A stretch of 38,955 nt of DNA. It comes from Opitutaceae bacterium BACL24 MAG-120322-bin51 (GTDB taxonomy: Bacteria; Verrucomicrobiota; Verrucomicrobiia; Opitutales; Coraliomargaritaceae). The notes below the pieces were generated by a model, which was not told the origin of the DNA, made no database searches, and saw nothing but the letters and a program-made list of their open reading frames with translations. Each line of letters opens with the position of its first letter. Positions within the stretch are counted from its first letter, which is position 1. Of this stretch, positions 10,545-17,769 are shown in pieces. A program made the position numbers and the translations under genes. The DNA is taken from assembly GCA_905182435.1 (NCBI GenBank), contig CAJJBN010000001.1, positions 1 through 38,955 of the forward strand. The letters are read 5' to 3'.

Positions 10545-10726
10545 GTTTCCATTCTTTCACTGTGGGTGCGCAGGGTGTCACAACGATTTCCGACGCCCCA
10601 GAACCCGTGGCGTCTGCGCTTGCGCAGGCCAATTCGAGTAGCTCCCTTGAGTTCTGGCCGCCGCAAGCGACGACGCCACGTGGCAACCTTCGCACCAACA
10701 CTAAATTACTTTTTATAGCACGATGA
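10541..10726 (+). CDS. Possible 61-residue coupled small ORF between batD and batE
   Basis: An ATG-initiated frame whose start overlaps the batD stop (ATGA, 10541-10544) and whose stop overlaps the batE start (ATGA, 10723-10726). Double coupling argues for translation. The predicted peptide (MSFHSFTVGAQGVTTISDAP...) has no signal peptide, no transmembrane segment and no family I recognise. Against it, the DNA contains hairpins such as CTGCGCTTGCGCAG and looks like the intergenic repeats elsewhere. It could instead be a small insertion at an original batD/batE ATGA junction. Confidence 0.35.
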   Translation: MSFHSFTVGAQGVTTISDAPEPVASALAQANSSSSLEFWPPQATTPRGNLRTNTKLLFIAR

Positions 10727-11451
10727 TTTCATTCATTCGAATCTCACTCTTTTATATCATAGCTACGGTCACAGCATTTGCTACGACGACGCCCTTTCAA
10801 TCAGGCATTGAAGCGTATCAAAATGCTGAATACAAAACAGCCAAGGCTCAGTTCGTCGACGCACTGGAACTCGACGAAACCGCCGCCGCACGCCACAACC
10901 TAGGGCTCGCACATTTCCAACTCAATGCGCCAGCCGAAGCAGTCTGGCAGCTCGAACGTGCACAATTGCTCGAGCCATTCAACGCAGGCTACCGCTACAA
11001 GCTCGAAGCCGTCCGCCAAGAACTGGGACTCTTCGCAGGCTCAGCAAAATGGTATACGCTCGCCAGCGCAGCACTTCCAACTAAGACATGGCTTATCCTC
11101 GCAACCGTCAGCTTCTGGCTTCTGCTCGCCGTATTGATACTCCCGCGCCTCAGCGACACGAAGGTCAGCATCGGTCTCAAAACACTACGCGTCATTAGTA
11201 TCGCCGCACTGATTCTTTCAATACCATCGCTCTGGATCAACCAGCGTTTACTGCAAACAGGCACGATCATCACCGACCAAGCCACCAGCCTCCACGCCGC
11301 GCCAGCCTCCGCGGCTCCGCAAAGTGGCACCGCCCGCCCTGGCGAACGCGCCCGCATCTTAGATCAATACAAGCACTTCTACGAAATCGAAACTGAAGGC
11401 CAAGCCACCGGCTGGATCTCCAAAGACGCCTTCCGCCCACTCGCGAATTAA
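10723..11451 (+). CDS. batE: BatE-like TPR/SH3 membrane protein
   Basis: A 242-residue protein with the BatE layout. A hydrophobic N-terminal segment (about 6-20) acts as signal or anchor. TPR repeats span about 22-95 (FQSGIEAYQNAEYKTAKAQF and HNLGLAHFQLNAPAEAVWQL). Two transmembrane helices lie at about 121-140 and 156-172, and a bacterial SH3-like domain ends the protein (ARPGERARILDQYKHFYEIE...GWISKDAFRPL). It is the last gene of the moxR-bat operon. The ATG overlaps the stop of the upstream 61-codon ORF. Confidence 0.88.
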   Translation: MISFIRISLFYIIATVTAFATTTPFQSGIEAYQNAEYKTAKAQFVDALELDETAAARHNLGLAHFQLNAPAEAVWQLERAQLLEPFNAGYRYKLEAVRQELGLFAGSAKWYTLASAALPTKTWLILATVSFWLLLAVLILPRLSDTKVSIGLKTLRVISIAALILSIPSLWINQRLLQTGTIITDQATSLHAAPASAAPQSGTARPGERARILDQYKHFYEIETEGQATGWISKDAFRPLAN

Positions 11452-11470
11452 GCGTAGGGGAGTAGAAATC

Positions 11471-12427
11471 GTGGCGTATCGCCCTCTAAACTCACACGAA
11501 ATGAAATTCAAACGCAGCCCACTTCCGACCTTAAGGCCGAAGTTTGCAGACAAAGTGCGCTGGCGGATGGCGCGGGATCGTAACCTACTCTTCCTGACGA
11601 TTCAGGATAAATACCGAGTGCGTGACTATGCCGCCAAGCGATCAGTCAAGACAGCAGAATTGCTCTATGTCACGCAAAACCCGCGAACGATCCCCTTCAA
11701 GACACTCCCCGACAGCTATTTCATCAAGGGTGCTCACGGCTGGGGCTGGAATATTCTATGCCTTCAAGGTAACTTTTATTATTTTAAGAACGGTATAGAG
11801 ATCGTCGATACCGACGGCACACTGAAGGACATTTGCGCTGACAACAAACATCAGCTAACACAGGACGAAGTAATCGCACTGTGCACCGAATGGATGAGCA
11901 ACAAACATCGTGCGAAGGAATGGGCCTATCAACACATCGAGCCCAACATCATTGTCGAAGCGCTGCTCACTCCACTGAATGACACAGAGCTCAAGGATTA
12001 CCGAATGTATACCTTCCATGGTGTCGTCAGGGCCATTAACATCGGCTCAGCTCGCTTCCGCAGAGACGCATGCAATATCTTCTTTGACCGTGACTGGAAC
12101 GAGTTCGAGCTGACGCGCTACCAAGAAGCACGACCGGAAAGCAGCCCGTCACGTCCCAAACGCCTCGACGAGATGCTGGCTGTCGCAGAGCGGCTGGGTG
12201 CTGGCTTGGATTTTGCGCGTATCGACCTCTATGATACGACTGACGGTATCTTACTGGGAGAGATGACGATCTACCCCGAAGGAGGCGGAATAAACAGCCC
12301 AACAATTTGCCCCGCTTTCAATCATTGGCTCGGCAATCAATGGAAGCTTGGCTGGCGCAAAAGCTGCGAAGCCTTTCTACTGAGTTTGCGAAAACTCAGA
12401 GGGCGCAATAAAAAGAAGGCTGCTTAA
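11471..12427 (+). CDS. TupA-like ATP-grasp family protein
   Basis: A 318-residue protein resembling the TupA-like ATP-grasp family (teichuronopeptide-synthesis type), which typically sits in cell-surface polysaccharide contexts. Visible motifs are the nucleotide-binding FIKGAHGWGWNILC, the EPNIIVEALL strand, DYRMYTFHG, and the metal-site segment LDFARIDLYDTTDGILLGEM followed by TIYPEGG. The GTG at 11471 is preferred because a strong AGGGGAG lies about nine bases upstream (11455-11461); an ATG at 11501 is the alternative. It follows batE by only 19 bp and could share its transcript. The substrate is unknown. Ligation of an amino acid or peptide to a surface glycan is a family-level guess. Confidence 0.75.
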   Translation: MAYRPLNSHEMKFKRSPLPTLRPKFADKVRWRMARDRNLLFLTIQDKYRVRDYAAKRSVKTAELLYVTQNPRTIPFKTLPDSYFIKGAHGWGWNILCLQGNFYYFKNGIEIVDTDGTLKDICADNKHQLTQDEVIALCTEWMSNKHRAKEWAYQHIEPNIIVEALLTPLNDTELKDYRMYTFHGVVRAINIGSARFRRDACNIFFDRDWNEFELTRYQEARPESSPSRPKRLDEMLAVAERLGAGLDFARIDLYDTTDGILLGEMTIYPEGGGINSPTICPAFNHWLGNQWKLGWRKSCEAFLLSLRKLRGRNKKKAA

Positions 12428-12443
12428 TCCACCCGTTGGCGCG

Positions 12444-13466
12444 CTACCCCAACCGCAAGGCAGGCTCGATACTGATCGCGTCGTTCCGCGTGCCTTCGGG
12501 GTCGGCGTAAGCAGCGAAGCCGATCATCGCGGCATTGTCGCCGGTGTGCTGCGACTCAGCGATCAAGCATGCCAGTCGATAACGTTTGGCCAGCTTCTGC
12601 ATCGCGGCGCGGAGTGCTTTGTTATTTGATACACCGCCGGAAAGACCGAGGCTCTTATAGCTATCGACCTCCAAGATGTGCTTGGTCTTACCAAACAGTT
12701 GATCGATCACCGCGCTTTGATAGGACGCGCAAATATCAGGCAGCGCGGCTTCGAGTTCAGCATCGCCCATCTTCTCAATGCGATAGCGCAGGCTGGTTTT
12801 GAGTCCAGAAAAGCTAAAGCGCCGTTCGTTGCGCGGCGCAATCGACTTCGGAAAATCAAATGCCTTGGCATTCCCATTCGCGGCAATCTTTTCAACATGC
12901 GGTCCGCCAGGATAGGGCAAACCGAGAAGCTTGGCGCCTTTATCGAGCGCCTCGCCCGCGGCGTCGTCGACAGTCTCCGCTAATACGGTGAGCTGCTTGG
13001 CTTGGTTAATTTCAAATAGAATGGTGTTGCCGCCCGAGACCACAAGTCCGAGATGCGGCAGTAATCCGTCGAATGCATTGGCAAAACCGTCGGGGTCTGC
13101 TTGGTGCAGCGTAATGAAAGGTGAATACGCATGACCACGCAGGTGATTAACGCCGCACAGCGGCAACTTCCAAGCGAGCGCGAGGCTCTTAGCAAATGCG
13201 ATACCGAGCGCGAGACAACCGGCAAGACCAGGCCCCTGCGTGACGGCTATCCGAGTGATCTCCGACTGCCGCGCCAGTACATCGGATGCTTCCAGCAGCG
13301 GGAAGAAATTCTTCAAATGCTCACGGCTCGCGAGATCGGGCACCACCCCGCCGTATTCTTGATGCAAGCTGATCTGACTGTGTACCCACTCGCCTTCGAC
13401 TCCCTTGGCGGGATCGAACAGTGCGAGCGCGGACTCATCGCAAGAACTTTCAATGGCTAAAATCAT
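12444..13466 (-). CDS. tsaD: tRNA N6-threonylcarbamoyladenosine synthase subunit TsaD
   Basis: TsaD transfers the threonylcarbamoyl group to A37 of ANN-decoding tRNAs with TsaB/TsaE partners. The 340-residue protein starts MILAIESSCDESALAL, the family N-terminus; the frame is open 28 codons further up, but that part is unlike the family. Motifs include the iron-binding HLRGHAYSP near residue 105, VVSGGNT, FDFPKS...RRFSFSGLKT and LSGGVSNNKALR, with the last metal-site aspartate in HTGDNAAMIGFAAY. Length and order are normal. tsaB and tsaE are not in the window. It is convergent with the ATP-grasp gene (16 bp apart). Confidence 0.97.
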   Translation of the reverse strand: MILAIESSCDESALALFDPAKGVEGEWVHSQISLHQEYGGVVPDLASREHLKNFFPLLEASDVLARQSEITRIAVTQGPGLAGCLALGIAFAKSLALAWKLPLCGVNHLRGHAYSPFITLHQADPDGFANAFDGLLPHLGLVVSGGNTILFEINQAKQLTVLAETVDDAAGEALDKGAKLLGLPYPGGPHVEKIAANGNAKAFDFPKSIAPRNERRFSFSGLKTSLRYRIEKMGDAELEAALPDICASYQSAVIDQLFGKTKHILEVDSYKSLGLSGGVSNNKALRAAMQKLAKRYRLACLIAESQHTGDNAAMIGFAAYADPEGTRNDAISIEPALRLG

Positions 13467-13536
13467 CTGTGGGGATTGAAAAGAAGAGTATGAAAAATGG
13501 GAAGCACTATAAGAAGGTGAATGAACTGAACATTTA

Positions 13537-13602
13537 AACCGCAGATTCACGCTGATGAACGCAGAAATCCTAATCCGCGTTCATCAGCGTGAATCTGTGG
13601 TT
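13537..13602. repeat. Long near-perfect inverted repeat
   Basis: A 26-bp arm at 13537-13562 (begins AACCGCAGATTCACGCTG) and its complement at 13577-13602 differ at one position, with a 14-bp spacer. The motif 'CAGATTCACGCTGATGAACGC' type is, to my recollection, a recurrent intergenic repeat in Verrucomicrobia and related phyla. It lies between tsaD and the protease gene, upstream of tsaD and downstream of ctp. Confidence 0.9.
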
Positions 13603-13666
13603 CTAAAATGCGTAACCTGAATGGAGCATGCCACTGTCACTCAAGGCAATCAGCGGCAGACCGATT

Positions 13667-14956
13667 TCACTGCCCCTCGGCAGCGACGTCTAAAACAGAG
13701 CCTAATTCGGTCGCACCAATTAGCCCGTCGAGTATCTGCTCTGCGACGAGTCGCTGCGAATCTTCAACCGGCGCAAATCCGAATGCCTTGGCAAAAGATG
13801 CATCGCTCATCTTACGCAGATGATGCTTTTGCAGCATGAGCATCATAGCTTCTTCCGCACTGCGCTCGACCGTGACATTTGGATAGACGCCGGTACCGTT
13901 GATCGCTTCACCGCTGGGCAATAAATAACGAGCACTGGTAAGTTTCAGCCCATCGCCATCAGGAAAAGAATAAACACTTTGCACCGAACCTTTGCCGTAA
14001 GATTTCTCTCCCACCAGCACTGCCCGGGCATGATCTCGCAACGCACCAGAAAAGATTTCGGAAGCGCTCGCGCTATCACCATCAATCAGAACGACCAACG
14101 GTTGATGGTTCGCATCCAGTGTTGCCTCGGCATAAAAGACCTCTTGCACGCCGCGACGCGATTGCACCGTGAGAACTGGTTGCCCCGCCTCTAGAAAAAC
14201 TTCGGCCATCCGCACCGCGATATTAAGGCGACCGCCAGGATTGCCTCGCAGGTCGATAATCAAGCCCTGCATCCCTTCAGCTTTGAGACGATGAATCGCG
14301 GAAATCATTTCCAGATCGGTCTCGTCAATAAACTGACGCACACGCATATAACCGACGGTCTCCGTCGCCATCTCGACATCAACCACAGAATCGAGCGCAA
14401 TCGCCCGCCGCTCCAAATCAAAGGAATATTCTTCGGCAGTGATCGGCCGCTCAACCACAACTGAGACCATAGAGCCCGGCTCCCCGCGGATACGGCCAAT
14501 CACCTCGCCGAGAGACTCCTCACGCGTATCGGCCCCATCGACACCGATAATGAAGTCACCAGAAAGAATGCCGCCCGCTCGCGCACTGCCCTGTTCGAAG
14601 ACCTGCGATATTATAATTCGCCCAGAAAATTGCCCCACCTCGATACCAACGCCGACATATTCCTGATTGGCCGCCATGCTAAACTCTTCGTAGTCGTCGG
14701 GCGACATATACGCGGAGTACGGATCAAGCGAGCGCACCGCCGCACGCAAGGCGACATCGGTCAGGCCTTGAAAATCCACCTCGTCGGCATCGACAAACTC
14801 AGACTCCACAATTCGCATCACCATCCCGTAACGCGAAAGGCTCTGCCAATAATCCATAGAAAACATCGCCCGCCAATCCGCCCGCGTCGCGAATTGCGAA
14901 GCGAGCACCGTCAATATGGCAACAGAGATCACCCAGCGCAGCGTATACTTGTTCAT
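13667..14956 (-). CDS. Carboxyl-terminal processing protease (S41 family)
   Basis: A periplasmic or membrane-anchored tail-specific protease of 429 residues. The ATG at 14956 gives a standard N-terminal anchor (WVISVAILTVLASQF); the open frame continues up to 15109, but that extension looks non-coding. After a helical segment with LDPYSAYMSPDDYEEF comes a PDZ domain at about 80-165 (VGVGIEV...AGGILSGDFIIGVDG). The S41 catalytic domain then shows LIIDLRGNPGGRLNIAV, the nucleophile serine in DGDSASASEIFSGAL (near residue 295) and the lysine in GEKSYGKGSVQSVY (near 320). The C-terminal 60 residues are a less conserved helical tail. Substrate is not known. Confidence 0.93.
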   Translation of the reverse strand: MNKYTLRWVISVAILTVLASQFATRADWRAMFSMDYWQSLSRYGMVMRIVESEFVDADEVDFQGLTDVALRAAVRSLDPYSAYMSPDDYEEFSMAANQEYVGVGIEVGQFSGRIIISQVFEQGSARAGGILSGDFIIGVDGADTREESLGEVIGRIRGEPGSMVSVVVERPITAEEYSFDLERRAIALDSVVDVEMATETVGYMRVRQFIDETDLEMISAIHRLKAEGMQGLIIDLRGNPGGRLNIAVRMAEVFLEAGQPVLTVQSRRGVQEVFYAEATLDANHQPLVVLIDGDSASASEIFSGALRDHARAVLVGEKSYGKGSVQSVYSFPDGDGLKLTSARYLLPSGEAINGTGVYPNVTVERSAEEAMMLMLQKHHLRKMSDASFAKAFGFAPVEDSQRLVAEQILDGLIGATELGSVLDVAAEGQ

Positions 14957-15176
14957 ACCAGGCACTGTGTTCACCGAACCGCCGGTTGTAAATATCGGGA
15001 ATGGGGGTAGGTGAAAATAAAGATTCGTGCGGACTGGGATAATCCATCGATTCAGTGTAAATATGATGAACGGGATGATTAAAAGCATGCGTAAGAGCCC
15101 CCCATCCATCCCATCAGCGCAGCTCTATCCACATTTATTCTCGACTAACAGCCACAAGCCTCGTTGATCAAATGAA

Positions 15177-16172
15177 ATGAACGGGGCCGACAAAACACTA
15201 TGGGACCAACTTCAAGCGAGCTGTGCAAACGGCCCGATCAGCTATCGCGACTATATAAACCTCGTCTTGTATGCTGACAACTGTGGCTATTACACTCGGG
15301 ATCGCGAACGCGTTGGCCGCAACCCCGACCGCGACTTCTATACTGCGGAGAGTCTGGGCAAGGTATTTGCTCAACTCGTCACCACCGCCTCCCATGATCT
15401 GCTCGGCGAGACCACTGCCGCGCAATCTACTTTCATCGAAATCGCGGCCGAACCCGGCGCAGAGCTCATCAGTCGCATCGAGTCGCACCCGTTTGCTGAC
15501 AGCCGTGTGATTCGCCAGGGCGATCCAATCTGCGCCGATGGCCCCGTAGTGATCTTTGCCAATGAGTGGCTCGACGCCCTGCCCTTCCACCGCTTGATCT
15601 TTCACGGTGGACAATGGCACGAACGCGGCGTGTGCCTCAACAGCGACGATACACTCGAAGACGTGCTGCTCGACCACTTCACACCCGAAGTCGCCGCGAT
15701 TCAAGAACGCCTCCCGACAAAAGCCCTCGAAGGCTACGAGCTCGACCTGCCGCTACAGGCCGAGGCTGCGATTGCCAATTTACTCGCACAAGACTGGAGC
15801 GGCATGCTGCTACTGTTCGATTACGGCAAGACATGGCAGGCACTTTCGACTGACTGCCCAGCAGGCACCGCCCGCACCTATCACCAGCACACGCAGGCCA
15901 ACGACTTGCTCGATCTACCTGGGGAAAAAGACATCACCTGCGACGTCTGCTGGGACCCACTAGCCGATTTATTGACTGAAAAAGGCCTCCAATCCGTCAC
16001 CCTTGAGACGCAGGAATCGTTTTTAGTACAGCGTGCCCAGCGCGCAGCTGAGTCGATTGTCAGCGACACGGCGGGCACTTTTAGTCCTGACAGGCAAACA
16101 CTTATGGAGCTGATCCACCCCGCACACATGGGCCGGCGTTTCCAAGTGCTATGGGGACTACGAGGCCGCTAA
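15177..16172 (+). CDS. MidA-family SAM-dependent methyltransferase
   Basis: A 331-residue protein of the SAM-dependent methyltransferase family MidA/NDUFAF7 (DUF185). In mitochondria NDUFAF7 methylates an arginine of complex I; the bacterial substrate is not established. Visible features are GYYTRDRERVGRNPDRDFYTAESLGKVFAQL (the family's 'GYY.....GDF.TapeisplF' opening), IEIAAEPG at the SAM site, FANEWLDALPFHR matching 'aNElLDAlPv.r', LLLFDYGKTW and a closing region near ITCDVCWDPL. The SAM-site glycine pattern (usually EiGpG.G) is altered here to EIAAEPGAE, so activity is not certain. The start at 15177 is the only ATG before the conserved region. Confidence 0.82.
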   Translation: MNGADKTLWDQLQASCANGPISYRDYINLVLYADNCGYYTRDRERVGRNPDRDFYTAESLGKVFAQLVTTASHDLLGETTAAQSTFIEIAAEPGAELISRIESHPFADSRVIRQGDPICADGPVVIFANEWLDALPFHRLIFHGGQWHERGVCLNSDDTLEDVLLDHFTPEVAAIQERLPTKALEGYELDLPLQAEAAIANLLAQDWSGMLLLFDYGKTWQALSTDCPAGTARTYHQHTQANDLLDLPGEKDITCDVCWDPLADLLTEKGLQSVTLETQESFLVQRAQRAAESIVSDTAGTFSPDRQTLMELIHPAHMGRRFQVLWGLRGR

Positions 16173-16173
16173 T

Positions 16174-16187
16174 TTTTTCTAGAAAAA
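16174..16187. other. Perfect 14-bp palindrome
   Basis: TTTTTCTAGAAAAA directly after the stop of the methyltransferase gene and upstream of rpmB. It may be a weak terminator or a protein-binding site. Nothing else supports either. Confidence 0.4.
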
Positions 16188-16251
16188 GGCTTGCTTGGCT
16201 GCCACAGCCCCGTACTTTCCTGCCCTTCATAACTTTAATCAAGGAACTCTC

Positions 16252-16482
<231 letters not shown>

Positions 16483-16499
16483 TGCAACACAACTTTCCC

Positions 16500-16532
16500 A
16501 AAAAGCCTCGGTCTAACGACCGAGGCTTTTTT
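16500..16532 (+). terminator. Intrinsic terminator of rpmB
   Basis: Stem GCCTCGGTC (16505-16513) with loop TAAC pairs with GACCGAGGC (16518-16526), followed by six T. An A run precedes the stem, so it could also work on the other strand. The hairpin shares its TCTAACGA loop and neck with repeats at 19511-19536 and 24426-24451. Confidence 0.95.
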
Positions 16533-16614
16533 GTGCAAGGACGGGCAGATCTCCGCTTAATAGCTTGATTACCTGGATCTCACACTTCTCACTTTCAATC
16601 AGTTACTTCAAGCT

Positions 16615-17586
16615 ATGGCATCTTCCATCACACGGCGACACTACCCCATTGCGGATCTCAGCTTCCGAGACTTTTGGGATATTTGCTGCCGCTTCCAAAC
16701 CGTGCATCCCGAATACCGGAATGTTTATTTTACGGTGGATGGACACGATTCCTTTATCGTTCTCGACGAGCCTGAAGTCACCAAGGTCTTAAAGAAGCTC
16801 GCGGGCAAAGAGAATCGCGTGCGCAAATATTCCGCGCGCTTTTCCACCAGCAGTAGCCAGCACAGCGAAGGTTACAGCGTCTCCGAGTTGCAGTACCGTC
16901 CCGCCAACGATAAACACTACCTCCAGGGGCTAAACTTCTACAGCGATTCGGTCAATAAAGCTAACTACTATCAATTCGAAGAAGAGATCACCAGCAACTA
17001 TCCTTTCATCGAAAACACCGACATCGAAGTCGAGTTCGGCACACCCTGCGAAGTACTTGCACTCGTCATCGACATTCGAGGCTTCAGCCTCTTTTGCGAA
17101 GAGCCCAACATCGAGTCGCCCTATATCTGCGGCCTAATGTCTGCCTTTTACCACATGGTGAATCGCGCACTGCAACGCTTCCCACCGGAAATGACTAAAT
17201 TCCTCGGTGATGGCGTGCTCGCAATTTGGGAGACGACTCCTGCCGACCGTGAGATCGCGGTTAATGTGGCACTGGAAGCCGCGATTAGCTTGCGCAATCA
17301 ATGGACACAGGTGCAAGACAGTCCACACTTCAGTCACGGCGCGCCCGCGGCACTCGGCGCGGGCATCTGCTTTGGCCTCGCCAGTCACCTCGAAGTGGGC
17401 GACGACTACATCGGCCGGCCCATTAACATCGCCAGTCGCCTCTGCGGCGTCTGCCCGGGCGATCGCGTTTATGCCGACCGCTCCGTGCCCAACATTCCGC
17501 TGCACTTGAAGAAAGAAGAGCTGGTCACGCACATTAAGCCTTATGGTCGCCATAACGTCTGGGCCTTCATCAACAAAGACGCGTAA
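16615..17586 (+). CDS. Class III adenylate/guanylate cyclase
   Basis: A 323-residue soluble protein with a C-terminal class III cyclase domain (about residues 145-320) that makes cAMP or cGMP from the triphosphate. The catalytic set appears complete: metal aspartates in LVIDIRGFS and KFLGDGVLAIWE, a lysine before LGD, and the transition-state Asn and Arg in IGRPINIASRLCG. The N-terminal 140 residues form a domain I do not recognise (begins MASSITRRHYPIADLSFRDF, with HSEGYSVSELQYRPANDKHY). There is no transmembrane segment and no receiver, GAF or HAMP domain. The start is the first ATG and has no clear Shine-Dalgarno. It stands alone between rpmB and hrpA. No cyclic-nucleotide receptor (CRP) gene is in the window. 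Confidence 0.9.
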   Translation: MASSITRRHYPIADLSFRDFWDICCRFQTVHPEYRNVYFTVDGHDSFIVLDEPEVTKVLKKLAGKENRVRKYSARFSTSSSQHSEGYSVSELQYRPANDKHYLQGLNFYSDSVNKANYYQFEEEITSNYPFIENTDIEVEFGTPCEVLALVIDIRGFSLFCEEPNIESPYICGLMSAFYHMVNRALQRFPPEMTKFLGDGVLAIWETTPADREIAVNVALEAAISLRNQWTQVQDSPHFSHGAPAALGAGICFGLASHLEVGDDYIGRPINIASRLCGVCPGDRVYADRSVPNIPLHLKKEELVTHIKPYGRHNVWAFINKDA

Positions 17587-17602
17587 TAAACTAAAGTCCT
17601 TC

Positions 17603-17671
17603 TCGTAATCTTAATCCCACTCTTACTCCCCGCAGAGTAGATTAGGAGAAAGAGCAGGATTAAGATTATGA
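17603..17671. repeat. Imperfect inverted repeat of the AGGATTAAGA family
   Basis: The left arm at 17603-17624 (TCGTAATCTTAATCCCACTC...) pairs with 17650-17671 (AAGAGCAGGATTAAGATTATGA) with about three mismatches in 22. It shares the core AGGATTAAGA(G/T)TATGA with two other intergenic elements at 23483-23499 and 37407-37422. It follows the cyclase stop by 16 bp. It may work as a weak terminator, but there is no clean T run. Confidence 0.75.
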
Positions 17672-17769
17672 CCACGAATTGTCAGCTTGCCTGACAGCAT
17701 AACACAGACATCGTCCTGTGTTCTCTTTTTTTATATCTTCAGCGTTCGACGTTGAAGGTTTGACGTTCA

